Under the pieces are notes generated by a model. It saw nothing but the letters and a program-made list of their open reading frames with translations. It did no database searches and had not been told where the DNA came from. Made by a program: the position numbers and the translations under genes. A stretch of 5,112 bases of DNA from CAYPOY01 sp964412395 (GTDB lineage Bacteria; Chloroflexota; Anaerolineae; B4-G1). Numbering within the stretch: position 1 is the first letter of the stretch; every line of letters starts with the position of its first letter. Below, in pieces: positions 1 through 5,112 of this stretch. The DNA lies in assembly GCA_964412395.1 (NCBI GenBank), contig CAYPOY010000358.1, positions 1 through 5,112 on the forward strand, in the 5' to 3' direction.

Positions 1-1272
1 CATCTTCCCCCCTCCATCCTCCTCCGCTACCCCCCGCAACCCCACCACCAATCCCATCACCGCCCACGGGACAAAGGCCAACTTGACTCCCCAGGCCACC
101 GCGTCCACCAGCCCGTGTACACACATTCCCGCCATCCCGGCAATACATCCTGCACACAAGCCAGCCAGTGCACCCTGCCCCTTCCGCCGGAAGACGCGGT
201 AGGCGGAGAAAGCGCTGGCAAAGGTGAGGCCCAGCAGCGCCAGGTACGCCATCAGCCCCGGCAGGCCCAGGTCCACCGCCACCTGTAAGTAGAGATTGTG
301 CGCGTGGGGCACCGTGCCGGCCGGGTTCAAGAAAAGTGGGTACAGCACCGCCACCACCCGCTCGAACGTACCCAGCCCCAGACCCGTGAAGGGGAAATCC
401 TGGACGGCGTATATGGCCCGCGACCAGATCTCCATACGGCTATCCAGCCCGCTGGTCGCATCACCGGTCATCAACTCGTCGGCCACCGTGCGCCAGCCGA
501 CCAGCCCCACGCCCACCAGTCCCACGACCAGGACCAGCGGGATCACCACCCGCGCTGCCCTGGGCCAGCGTAAGCCCAACAACACCAGCCCGCCCACCGC
601 AAACCCCAGGTACGCACCACGGGATTGGGTCAGGGCCAGCGTGGCCAAGAGCAGCAGGCCGCTCAAGGCAGCAGCCAGGTGTACAACGTAAAACGTGAGA
701 CGTGAGACGTGAGGCGTGAAACGTGAAACGTGAAACGTGAAACCGGATACAGCGATCGGCCATAGGATCACCAGCGCGCCGGCCATGATGTTGGCGTTGA
801 CCGTCTCCGGCAGGCGCCCCGCCCAGCGGGTGTACAGCGCCGGAAGGGCAAACAGTTTGGACGAAGACACGTGCATGCCGAACGGAGCCAGCGCCGCCAG
901 CGTCACCCCCACCGCCACCAGCCCGCCCCAGACCCACCAGGCTCGTCCCGGCGTGCGGGTCCAGTGGACCACAGCGCTGAATAGGACCACACCGGCCAGC
1001 AAGTACGACAGGGCATCCGTGGTCAGGTCCGGCACGGCCGAGGCCCAAACAGCCACCGGGGCCATTACGAGAAGTAGCAGCAGCGCCAGGTTCAGTGGGG
1101 TGGAACGCAGTGGGTGGCCTCGTGTTCCCCATCGCACCAGCCATATTCCCACCAATGCAATCAATCCTCCGGCAGTCAACGCTTGCGCACGGGTGGGGAA
1201 AATCAACAGTAGCGCCACCAGGGGCGCTACCAGAATCTCTCCGTTTGCGATCCAGCACACTAAACGTCTCAT
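1..1272 (-). CDS. O-antigen ligase/polymerase family membrane protein (Wzy_C/WaaL-like), 3' end outside window
   Basis: An open frame of 424 codons runs from ATG at 1272 to the left edge with no stop, so the C-terminus is missing, probably by little. The protein is very hydrophobic, with about ten to twelve predicted membrane segments (for example near residues 12-28, 31-47, 60-80, 86-103, 112-131, 160-176, 198-232, 241-260, 328-350 and 393-412). Family signatures are visible: NANIMAG at 159-165, TQSRGAYLGF at 215-224, RMEIWSRAI at 279-287, then DFPFTGLGLGTF at 292-303 and the periplasmic HAHNLYLQ at 323-330. By family knowledge, such proteins polymerise O-antigen/exopolysaccharide repeat units or ligate glycans to an acceptor on the outer face of the inner membrane; sequence alone does not tell polymerase from ligase. 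ATG overlaps the Uma2 stop as ATGA, with no Shine-Dalgarno, suggesting translational coupling. Residues 178-196 come from a 7-bp tandem repeat. A competing 287-codon minus frame over 461-1324 lacks these motifs. Confidence 0.88.
   Translation of the reverse strand, partial: MRRLVCWIANGEILVAPLVALLLIFPTRAQALTAGGLIALVGIWLVRWGTRGHPLRSTPLNLALLLLLVMAPVAVWASAVPDLTTDALSYLLAGVVLFSAVVHWTRTPGRAWWVWGGLVAVGVTLAALAPFGMHVSSSKLFALPALYTRWAGRLPETVNANIMAGALVILWPIAVSGFTFHVSRFTPHVSRLTFYVVHLAAALSGLLLLATLALTQSRGAYLGFAVGGLVLLGLRWPRAARVVIPLVLVVGLVGVGLVGWRTVADELMTGDATSGLDSRMEIWSRAIYAVQDFPFTGLGLGTFERVVAVLYPLFLNPAGTVPHAHNLYLQVAVDLGLPGLMAYLALLGLTFASAFSAYRVFRRKGQGALAGLCAGCIAGMAGMCVHGLVDAVAWGVKLAFVPWAVMGLVVGLRGVAEEDGGGKM
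686..741. repeat. Heptanucleotide tandem repeat, 8 units of ACGTGAR, inside the O-antigen ligase gene
   Basis: Eight consecutive 7-bp units are seen on the plus strand: ACGTAAA, three ACGTGAG, GCGTGAA and three ACGTGAA. Only the first and fifth units deviate from ACGTGAA/G. Read on the coding (minus) strand, the unit is YTCACGT-like and gives a 7-residue protein periodicity (FTFHVSR, FTPHVSR, LTFYVVH) at residues 178-196, in a loop between two hydrophobic segments. Because 7 is not a multiple of 3, each minus frame cycles through the same seven codons and none is a stop, whereas all plus frames meet TGA. Confidence 0.9.
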
Positions 1273-1997
1273 CTTTGCGACAAACGCTCGACAAAAGCCG
1301 CGTGCTCGGGCGTTTCCAAGCCACGCCTCAGTTCTACCAGCACGGTCGCTAAATCGCCGGTCAAGAGGGCCGGGACCGCCAGGCGCAAACCGGGAAAAAC
1401 CTGGCTGCGTATTACGCCCTCGGCGTCAGGTGACAGGGGAAGGTATTCTCCTTCCTGCCATCTGAACCAGTCCAGTCGTCGGTCGTAGACCTGCCACACG
1501 ATGTACTCCTGCACCCTGTTCCGGCGGTATACCTTCAGTTTGTCGTACAGGTCATACGACGTGCTGCTGGCAGCAATCTCCACGATCAGTTCCGGCGATC
1601 CCTCAATGTAATCATCGTCGCTAATACGTGAAGCGCCTCCCAACCCCTCGTCCAACCGTAGCAAGGCATCTGGCTGTACCTCGTTGTCCAGGTCCAGGCG
1701 CACGGTGGCGTTATCGCCTAACTTGACGCCAGGCGTGGCTACGTAGTAGGCGCCTAGCCAGATAATCACCTGGCTATGTGGTTCCGCGTGACTCTCGAAA
1801 CGGACTGGCGAGGGCATATACACAACTCCTTCGATCAAATCCGCTTTCTTGATGTGCGGCATGGCCTCGTAACGCCGCTCAAATTCAGCCCGGGTCAGGC
1901 GCTCACCGTTCTCCAACGGCGGCGGGCCAACCATGCGGGTAACCGCGCGACGTGCCGGACGTTGAACCTGCGTCACTACCGGGTTTGCAAGAGCCAT
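1269..1997 (-). CDS. Uma2 family (DUF820) PD-(D/E)XK nuclease-fold protein
   Basis: This 242-residue protein has the Uma2/DUF820 layout. An N-terminal LTRAEFERRYEAMP segment (34-47) and an L-I-E-G-V-V-Y strand (54-60) come first, followed by the PD-(D/E)XK core: QPDALL with D110, PELIVEIAAS (135-144) with E136/E140, and D149 with K153 leading into KLKVYRRNRVQEYIVW (153-168). All putative catalytic acids and the lysine are present, so the fold looks intact. Members are annotated as putative Uma2 endonucleases; their biological role is poorly established and they are highly multiplied in Chloroflexota and cyanobacteria. The ATG at 1997 is preceded by AGGA at 2008-2005 with a 7-nt spacer, and a TATAAT promoter lies about 50 bp upstream; an internal ATG (residue 22) is a weaker alternative. 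The stop overlaps the start of the O-antigen ligase gene by 4 nt, so the two are probably one transcript. No restriction or modification partner is next to it. Confidence 0.9.
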   Translation of the reverse strand: MALANPVVTQVQRPARRAVTRMVGPPPLENGERLTRAEFERRYEAMPHIKKADLIEGVVYMPSPVRFESHAEPHSQVIIWLGAYYVATPGVKLGDNATVRLDLDNEVQPDALLRLDEGLGGASRISDDDYIEGSPELIVEIAASSTSYDLYDKLKVYRRNRVQEYIVWQVYDRRLDWFRWQEGEYLPLSPDAEGVIRSQVFPGLRLAVPALLTGDLATVLVELRRGLETPEHAAFVERLSQR

Positions 1998-2049
1998 CTC
2001 GTCATCCTGCCCTCTCAGTTATCGTTCCCAATACCAATGACCGGCTATT

Positions 2050-2078
2050 ATTATACCCCATTATCCTCCCAGGAGCAA
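2050..2078 (-). promoter_or_regulatory. Putative sigma70 promoter for the Uma2 - O-antigen ligase unit
   Basis: On the minus strand a perfect -10 TATAAT (2055-2050) is preceded, with a 17-bp spacer, by TTGCTC (2078-2073), which matches only TTG of the -35 consensus. Transcription would begin near 2043, leaving a leader of about 45 nt that contains the AGGA before the Uma2 ATG. The 120-bp gap between the dehydratase stop and Uma2 holds this promoter and no convincing hairpin terminator, so read-through from upstream remains possible. Confidence 0.5.
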
Positions 2079-2117
2079 TCGCAGGTTGCAAAGTCAAAAC
2101 AGCGCCTCGCAGCAAAC

Positions 2118-4094
2118 TCAAGACACCGTACCCAATCTCCTCTCTGTCCTCCTCTCCCACTCTCCCACTCTCCTTGTCTCCCCCTCTTCCGCCCTCCCCC
2201 TCTCCTCCCTCACCGGCCTCTGCCTGCACTCCGGCGCTACCGCCTGCATCAGTTCCCACAGACTGGCAACCTCACCGGCCTGCGCGGCCTTGATCAATTT
2301 TTGCACACCCCACTGCAGCTCCTGGCCCCCTAGCGGCATTCCCTCTGTAACCACAAAGATCTTCTCGTGCGCGGTCAGGGTATACGACTCCCCGTCGTTG
2401 AACAACCGCTCGGAGAGCTTCTCCCCCGGCCGCAACCCGGTGAACTCGATCTCAATGTCGCGCCCGGGCTGCAATCCGGAGAGGGTGATCAAATCACGGG
2501 CCAGATCTACAACCTTGACCGGCTCCCCCATATCCAGCACGAAAATCTCTCCCCCGTCCCCCAGGACAGCGGCCTGGATTACCAACTGCACCGCCTCGGG
2601 GATGGTCATGAAATATCGTTCCACCTCAGGGTGCGTCACCGTCACCGGTCCCCCGGCAGCGATCTGGTGCCTGAAAAGCGGCACCACGCTGCCCTCACTG
2701 CCCAACACGTTCCCAAAGCGCACGGCCACAAAACCCTTGCCTCTGCGGCGGGCCGCGTCCTGCACCAGCAACTCGGTCACCCGCTTGCTAGCCCCCATAA
2801 AGTTGACCGGGTTTACCGCTTTGTCGGTGGAGATGAGCACAAAACGAGCCACGTCCTGCCGCTCCGCCACCCGCAGAAGGTTGCGGGTGCCCATGATGTT
2901 GTTGAGCACCACCTCCTCGGCATTGGCCTCCATCAACGGCACATGCTTGTAGGCCGCCGCGTGGAAAACGATCTCCGGCCGGTAGCGGCCCACCACCCGC
3001 TCCACGCGCCCCAGGTCGCGAATATCGGCCACGACCGGGCAGATCTCCAGCTCCGGATGCCGGTCCCTCAGTTCCGTGTTGATGTAATATACACCGCTCT
3101 CCGACTGATCTAACAACACCAACTGCCGCGGCCGCTGCTGCGCCACCTGGCGGCACAGTTCAGAGCCAATCGAGCCCGCTGCCCCCGTCACCATCACCAC
3201 GGCCCCACCCAGATAGGCCGCGCCCTCCGGGTTAGGCGACACCGGGTCACGGCGCAGCAGATCCTCGATCTGCACGTCCCGGATCTGGCTGACGCTCACC
3301 GTACCGCCGATCAACTCGTACATGCCAGGGACAGTCTTGTACCTCACTCCAGCCTGGTCGCAGATAGACTTAATGGCACGGATCTCCCGGCCCGGCGCGG
3401 TGGGCATGGCGATGATCACATCATCCACCTGATGTCTCCTCACCAGCGCAGGGATATCCTGCCGTGTGCCGAGCACCCGCACACCGTGGATGTGCATCCC
3501 CAGCTTGGCGCAGTTATCGTCCACGAAGCCGACCGTCTGCAACCCCATGCCTGGATTTTGCTGCACCTCGCGCAGGATCATCGCCCCCGCATCCCCCGCG
3601 CCCACGATCAAAACCTGGCGTGGGTTCTGCGCAAACGTTTTGAGCCGGGCCAGGTCCTGCGGGTGCATGCGCTCCTGCAACAGGCGCAACAGAAAGCGCG
3701 TGCCGCCCAGGAAAGCGACGCTCAAGCCCCCTTCCAACACCAGGACGGAGCGTGAGGGACAGTGGTATATTCCCAATACAGGCAGCAGCTCGAAGTTTGC
3801 GGCAAATGCCAGGACGGAGCCGATCACCCCGGCCAGGACGATAGTCTTGAGCTCCTGGGTGCTGGCGTAGCGCCACAGCCGCCGATAAAGCCGGAAGTGG
3901 TAATACACCGGCAGGCGGACCAGCGGAACCAACACAAACAGCGTCCAGTTCTGTCGTAAATAGGGCCAGACGCTGATCAGGGCTTCGTAGCGGATGACAA
4001 AGCTAAAGACCACAGCCAGCAGGATGCAGATCAGGTCCACCAACACCAGGTAGCGCATCCGCAGGCCGACCGGATTCCCATTCTCTGTTTCCAT
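2118..4094 (-). CDS. Membrane-anchored nucleotide-sugar 4,6-dehydratase/epimerase (FlaA1/WbpM/PglF/CapD family)
   Basis: This 658-residue protein has the full architecture of long WbpM/PglF/CapD enzymes. Four hydrophobic segments (about 15-34, 49-65, 84-100, 116-133) come first, then a Rossmann domain with VGAGDAG (164-170), then an extended SDR domain with TGAAGSIG (303-310), FHAAAYKHVPLME (377-389), STDKAVNP (422-429) and RPGEKL (555-560). The usual YxxxK is M433-GAS-K437, the altered Ser-Met-Lys arrangement known from WbpM. The family acts on UDP-GlcNAc or similar substrates, forming 4-keto-6-deoxy sugars for surface glycans; the exact substrate cannot be read here. I start at ATG 4094 because AGGAGG lies 8 nt upstream; the frame also opens at a TTG at 4172 that lacks a ribosome site. 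A 108-bp gap separates it from the DUF5615 stop and shows no clear promoter, so co-transcription is possible. The last ~30 residues are repeat-derived and probably dispensable. Confidence 0.93.
   Translation of the reverse strand: METENGNPVGLRMRYLVLVDLICILLAVVFSFVIRYEALISVWPYLRQNWTLFVLVPLVRLPVYYHFRLYRRLWRYASTQELKTIVLAGVIGSVLAFAANFELLPVLGIYHCPSRSVLVLEGGLSVAFLGGTRFLLRLLQERMHPQDLARLKTFAQNPRQVLIVGAGDAGAMILREVQQNPGMGLQTVGFVDDNCAKLGMHIHGVRVLGTRQDIPALVRRHQVDDVIIAMPTAPGREIRAIKSICDQAGVRYKTVPGMYELIGGTVSVSQIRDVQIEDLLRRDPVSPNPEGAAYLGGAVVMVTGAAGSIGSELCRQVAQQRPRQLVLLDQSESGVYYINTELRDRHPELEICPVVADIRDLGRVERVVGRYRPEIVFHAAAYKHVPLMEANAEEVVLNNIMGTRNLLRVAERQDVARFVLISTDKAVNPVNFMGASKRVTELLVQDAARRRGKGFVAVRFGNVLGSEGSVVPLFRHQIAAGGPVTVTHPEVERYFMTIPEAVQLVIQAAVLGDGGEIFVLDMGEPVKVVDLARDLITLSGLQPGRDIEIEFTGLRPGEKLSERLFNDGESYTLTAHEKIFVVTEGMPLGGQELQWGVQKLIKAAQAGEVASLWELMQAVAPECRQRPVREERGRAEEGETRRVGEWERRTERRLGTVS
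2136..2211. repeat. Polypyrimidine/polypurine low-complexity tract forming the 3' end of the dehydratase gene
   Basis: Of 76 plus-strand bases only five are purines (2146, 2159, 2167, 2176, 2191). The tract includes a short 8-bp tandem repeat, CTCTCCCA, of almost three units at 2152-2173. On the coding strand it is G/A-rich and encodes residues 628-653 of the dehydratase, a charged stretch of Arg, Glu and Gly (REERGRAEEGE, then RRVGEWERRTERR). It lies beyond the conserved enzyme fold and ends 16 bases before the stop codon. Confidence 0.85.
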
Positions 4095-4102
4095 GGTCTT
4101 CC

Positions 4103-4108
4103 CCTCCT
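4103..4108 (-). promoter_or_regulatory. Strong ribosome binding site that fixes the dehydratase start
   Basis: A perfect AGGAGG (4108-4103) stands 8 nt before ATG at 4094. This decides against the 26-codon longer reading from TTG at 4172. The residues added by that longer reading (MSAKLPDLSAVGAGQRSGGS and onward) look like translated leader rather than protein. Confidence 0.8.
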
Positions 4109-4202
4109 CTTGTGAACCGCCGCTTCGCTGTCCCGCACCCACTGCAGAGAGATCAGGCAATTTGGCACTCAAATGAGCGATTTCAGCCGATTTCGCGTCT
4201 AT

Positions 4203-4541
4203 TCACCCTCCCGCAGGTTCGGGCAGGTTTTCGACGCAAAAGCGCGTCCCAACCGGCCATTCGAGCTTGTAAGTGCGGTCAATTGTAACCTGCGGGCCTG
4301 GCACTTGCCCACCAGCAGCGTAATGGGCAGTCAGATACTCGGGGATCGTGCGCCGATTTTGGGTAACGAGGACGTAGCCGGTCCGTTCAATCCAGCGCAG
4401 GATATCCGGGTCAGGTGTGGCTTTAGGCGGCGCCAACGGCTGACCCACTGCCAGCACATCCATCTCGGCTGCCAGACGCAAGAGCCCGCGCTGGATGCCC
4501 CAGTCTATGTGCTCGTCGAGCAGGAAACGCAGGCGTGTCAC
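4203..4541 (-). CDS. DUF5615 PIN-like protein, putative toxin of a DUF433/DUF5615 pair
   Basis: The product is 112 residues. It opens with the family hallmark LRFLLDEHID (4-13), with D9-E10, continues with TPDPDILRWIERTGYVLVTQNRR (42-64), and ends with a short beta-rich tail (VTIDRTYKLEWPVGTRF, 85-101). DUF5615 proteins are PIN-domain-like and are thought to be ribonuclease toxins because they sit next to DUF433 or similar antitoxins; activity is rarely demonstrated. The usual third acidic position in the T-x-D segment after the hydrophobic strand appears here as VTQNRR, with Asn62 in place of Asp, which may weaken metal binding or mark a subgroup. The start is GTG at 4541, overlapping the upstream stop as GTGA. 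There is no Shine-Dalgarno, so translation probably depends on the upstream gene, keeping the pair in step. Confidence 0.82.
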   Translation of the reverse strand: MTRLRFLLDEHIDWGIQRGLLRLAAEMDVLAVGQPLAPPKATPDPDILRWIERTGYVLVTQNRRTIPEYLTAHYAAGGQVPGPQVTIDRTYKLEWPVGTRFCVENLPEPAGG

Positions 4542-4900
4542 GTCTGCAAGCCGGCGAAATATCCTGGCCCCTTCTCGGCGATGATCTCAGCCCGCTTGCG
4601 CGCCATCCGCTCGCGCAACTCCACCACGAACAGCGGCGGGTTGCGTTGTTGCTCCTGCCAGGCTGCCTCGGCGTAGGCACGCCAATTGGCCAGGTATTGC
4701 TCCACCTGCTCCCGATTGTGCAGGTAGTAAGTAATGGTCGCGTAGACCTGCTCCAGCATCAGCGTGCGGTAGCGCACAGCGATTTCCTCAGGGCTGGCGC
4801 CTTGTAGATAGTCACTTAAAACGGTCTCAATCCCCACCCGTGTCCCTTTGATGCGAATGTCGTCCGGACTCAAGAACTCGAAGTAACTTTCCAGTTCCAT
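4538..4900 (-). CDS. DUF433 domain protein, putative antitoxin
   Basis: The product is 120 residues. The DUF433 core covers about 6-58: the strand ending in DDIRIKGTRVGIETVLSDYL (13-32), with the signature GTR at 19-21, then GASPEEIAVRY (34-44) and LMLEQVYATITYYL (47-60), a small helix-turn-helix-like fold. A charged helical tail (62-110) extends beyond the core and could contact the partner; that is inference. By family knowledge DUF433 proteins commonly precede PIN-like DUF5615 genes and are regarded as antitoxins and DNA-binding autoregulators. I start at ATG 4900 because GGAGGG (4910-4905) lies 4 nt upstream. The frame also contains an ATG at 4918 and opens at a TTG at 4930, but the TTG is inside the -10 box and so would precede the transcript. 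The stop overlaps the next gene as GTGA. Confidence 0.85.
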   Translation of the reverse strand: MELESYFEFLSPDDIRIKGTRVGIETVLSDYLQGASPEEIAVRYRTLMLEQVYATITYYLHNREQVEQYLANWRAYAEAAWQEQQRNPPLFVVELRERMARKRAEIIAEKGPGYFAGLQT

Positions 4901-4929
4901 GCTGCCCTCCAACTGCATGCTCTGTTTCA

Positions 4930-4958
4930 ATTATACCACGCTGGTCTGTGTGGGGAAA
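4930..4958 (-). promoter_or_regulatory. Putative extended -10 promoter for the DUF433/DUF5615 cassette
   Basis: On the minus strand, TATAAT (4935-4930) is preceded by TGG (4938-4936), a TGn extended -10 element. A weak -35 candidate, TTTCCC, lies at 4958-4953 with a 17-bp spacer. Transcription from about 4923 would give a leader of roughly 23 nt carrying the GGAGGG ribosome site, which agrees with the ATG at 4900. No clear operator palindrome is seen over it. Confidence 0.55.
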
Positions 4959-5083
4959 GTGGCAGGTGTCTGTTTTGCTCCCACAACACTACACGAATTG
5001 GGAAACCAATGAATTCCTTCCCCCCCGGCCATTCGTTTTATTCTAAAAATGTAACTGCTCAGGCTGATGGGCGAAGGCCTCCC

Positions 5084-5107
5084 GACCGAGCCCTTTACGC
5101 CTCGGTC
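5084..5107. repeat. Inverted repeat (7-bp stem, 10-nt loop) at the right edge
   Basis: GACCGAG (5084-5090) and CTCGGTC (5101-5107) are perfect inverted copies separated by CCCTTTACGC. No T-run follows on either strand within the window, so it is not a typical intrinsic terminator. The rest of the 212-bp non-coding stretch from 4901 holds the DUF433 promoter and ribosome site, an A/T-rich patch at 5031-5050, a run of seven C at 5020-5026 and a weak ATTGG-GAAA-CCAAT hairpin at 4997-5010. I see no gene in it. Confidence 0.5.
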
Positions 5108-5112
5108 AGAGA

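Noticed and set aside
686..741. CRISPR array
   Set aside because: Units are 7 bp and directly abutting with no spacers; it is a simple tandem repeat.
461..1324. A 287-codon minus-strand reading frame overlapping most of the O-antigen ligase gene
   Set aside because: It runs across the Uma2 3' end, has low-complexity Gly/Ala/Arg composition and no recognisable motif, while the neighbouring frame has clear O-antigen ligase motifs and regular membrane segments.
737..1465. A 242-codon plus-strand frame opposite the O-antigen ligase and Uma2 genes
   Set aside because: Its composition is Arg/Pro/Thr/Ala-rich without motifs, it begins at the repeat array, and it spans the junction of two well-supported minus-strand genes.
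2086..3113. Two long plus-strand reading frames (248 and 288 codons) opposite the dehydratase gene
   Set aside because: They lie antisense to a strongly conserved enzyme frame, have no domain features, and are explained by scarcity of stops in GC-rich DNA.
3740..3820. A 12-bp direct repeat CCAGGACGGAGC at 3740-3751 and 3809-3820
   Set aside because: The copies are 69 bp apart and in the same frame within the dehydratase membrane domain, encoding similar SVL-containing hydrophobic segments; chance codon similarity is the simplest explanation.
4095..4172. Longer dehydratase start at TTG 4172
   Set aside because: There is no ribosome site before it, the added residues look non-conserved, and a perfect AGGAGG precedes the ATG at 4094.
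4995..5016. Hairpin ATTGG-GAAA-CCAAT as a terminator for an upstream gene
   Set aside because: The stem is only 5 bp, A/T-rich and not followed by a T-run on either strand.

Overview
The window is a GC-rich stretch of bacterial chromosome in which every gene I can support lies on the minus strand, so it reads from right to left. No RNA gene, CRISPR array or intact mobile element is visible. The gene content (a DUF433/DUF5615 pair, a Uma2-family protein, envelope polysaccharide genes) together with short tandem repeats spilling into coding sequence fits a Chloroflexota (Anaerolineae-like) genome best. A cyanobacterium or another repeat-rich phylum cannot be excluded, and this assignment is inference.

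Layout in transcription order: (i) 5112-4901 is non-coding upstream DNA, with a stem-loop at the right edge and a good extended -10 promoter just before the first gene. (ii) 4900-4203 holds a two-gene cassette, a DUF433 antitoxin-like protein followed with a GTGA overlap by a DUF5615 PIN-like protein, resembling a type II toxin-antitoxin pair. (iii) 4094-2118 encodes a membrane-anchored nucleotide-sugar 4,6-dehydratase of the FlaA1/WbpM/PglF/CapD family, started from an ATG behind a perfect AGGAGG; its last ~30 codons are made of a purine-rich simple repeat. (iv) 2117-1998 is a short intergenic region with a TATAAT promoter. (v) 1997-1269 encodes a Uma2-family (DUF820) PD-(D/E)XK protein. (vi) 1272-1 encodes a multi-spanning O-antigen ligase/polymerase-family protein that overlaps the Uma2 stop by ATGA and runs off the left edge. 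It carries an in-frame 7-bp tandem repeat array.

Functionally, the dehydratase and the O-antigen ligase/polymerase point to a surface or extracellular polysaccharide locus: one makes a modified nucleotide sugar at the membrane, the other joins or transfers glycan chains outside it. The toxin-antitoxin-like pair and the Uma2 protein are accessory genes placed among them. I see no clear new defence or biosynthetic system. The most unusual signals are the two simple-sequence repeats absorbed into reading frames and the coupling of a nuclease-fold gene to a polysaccharide polymerase/ligase gene.
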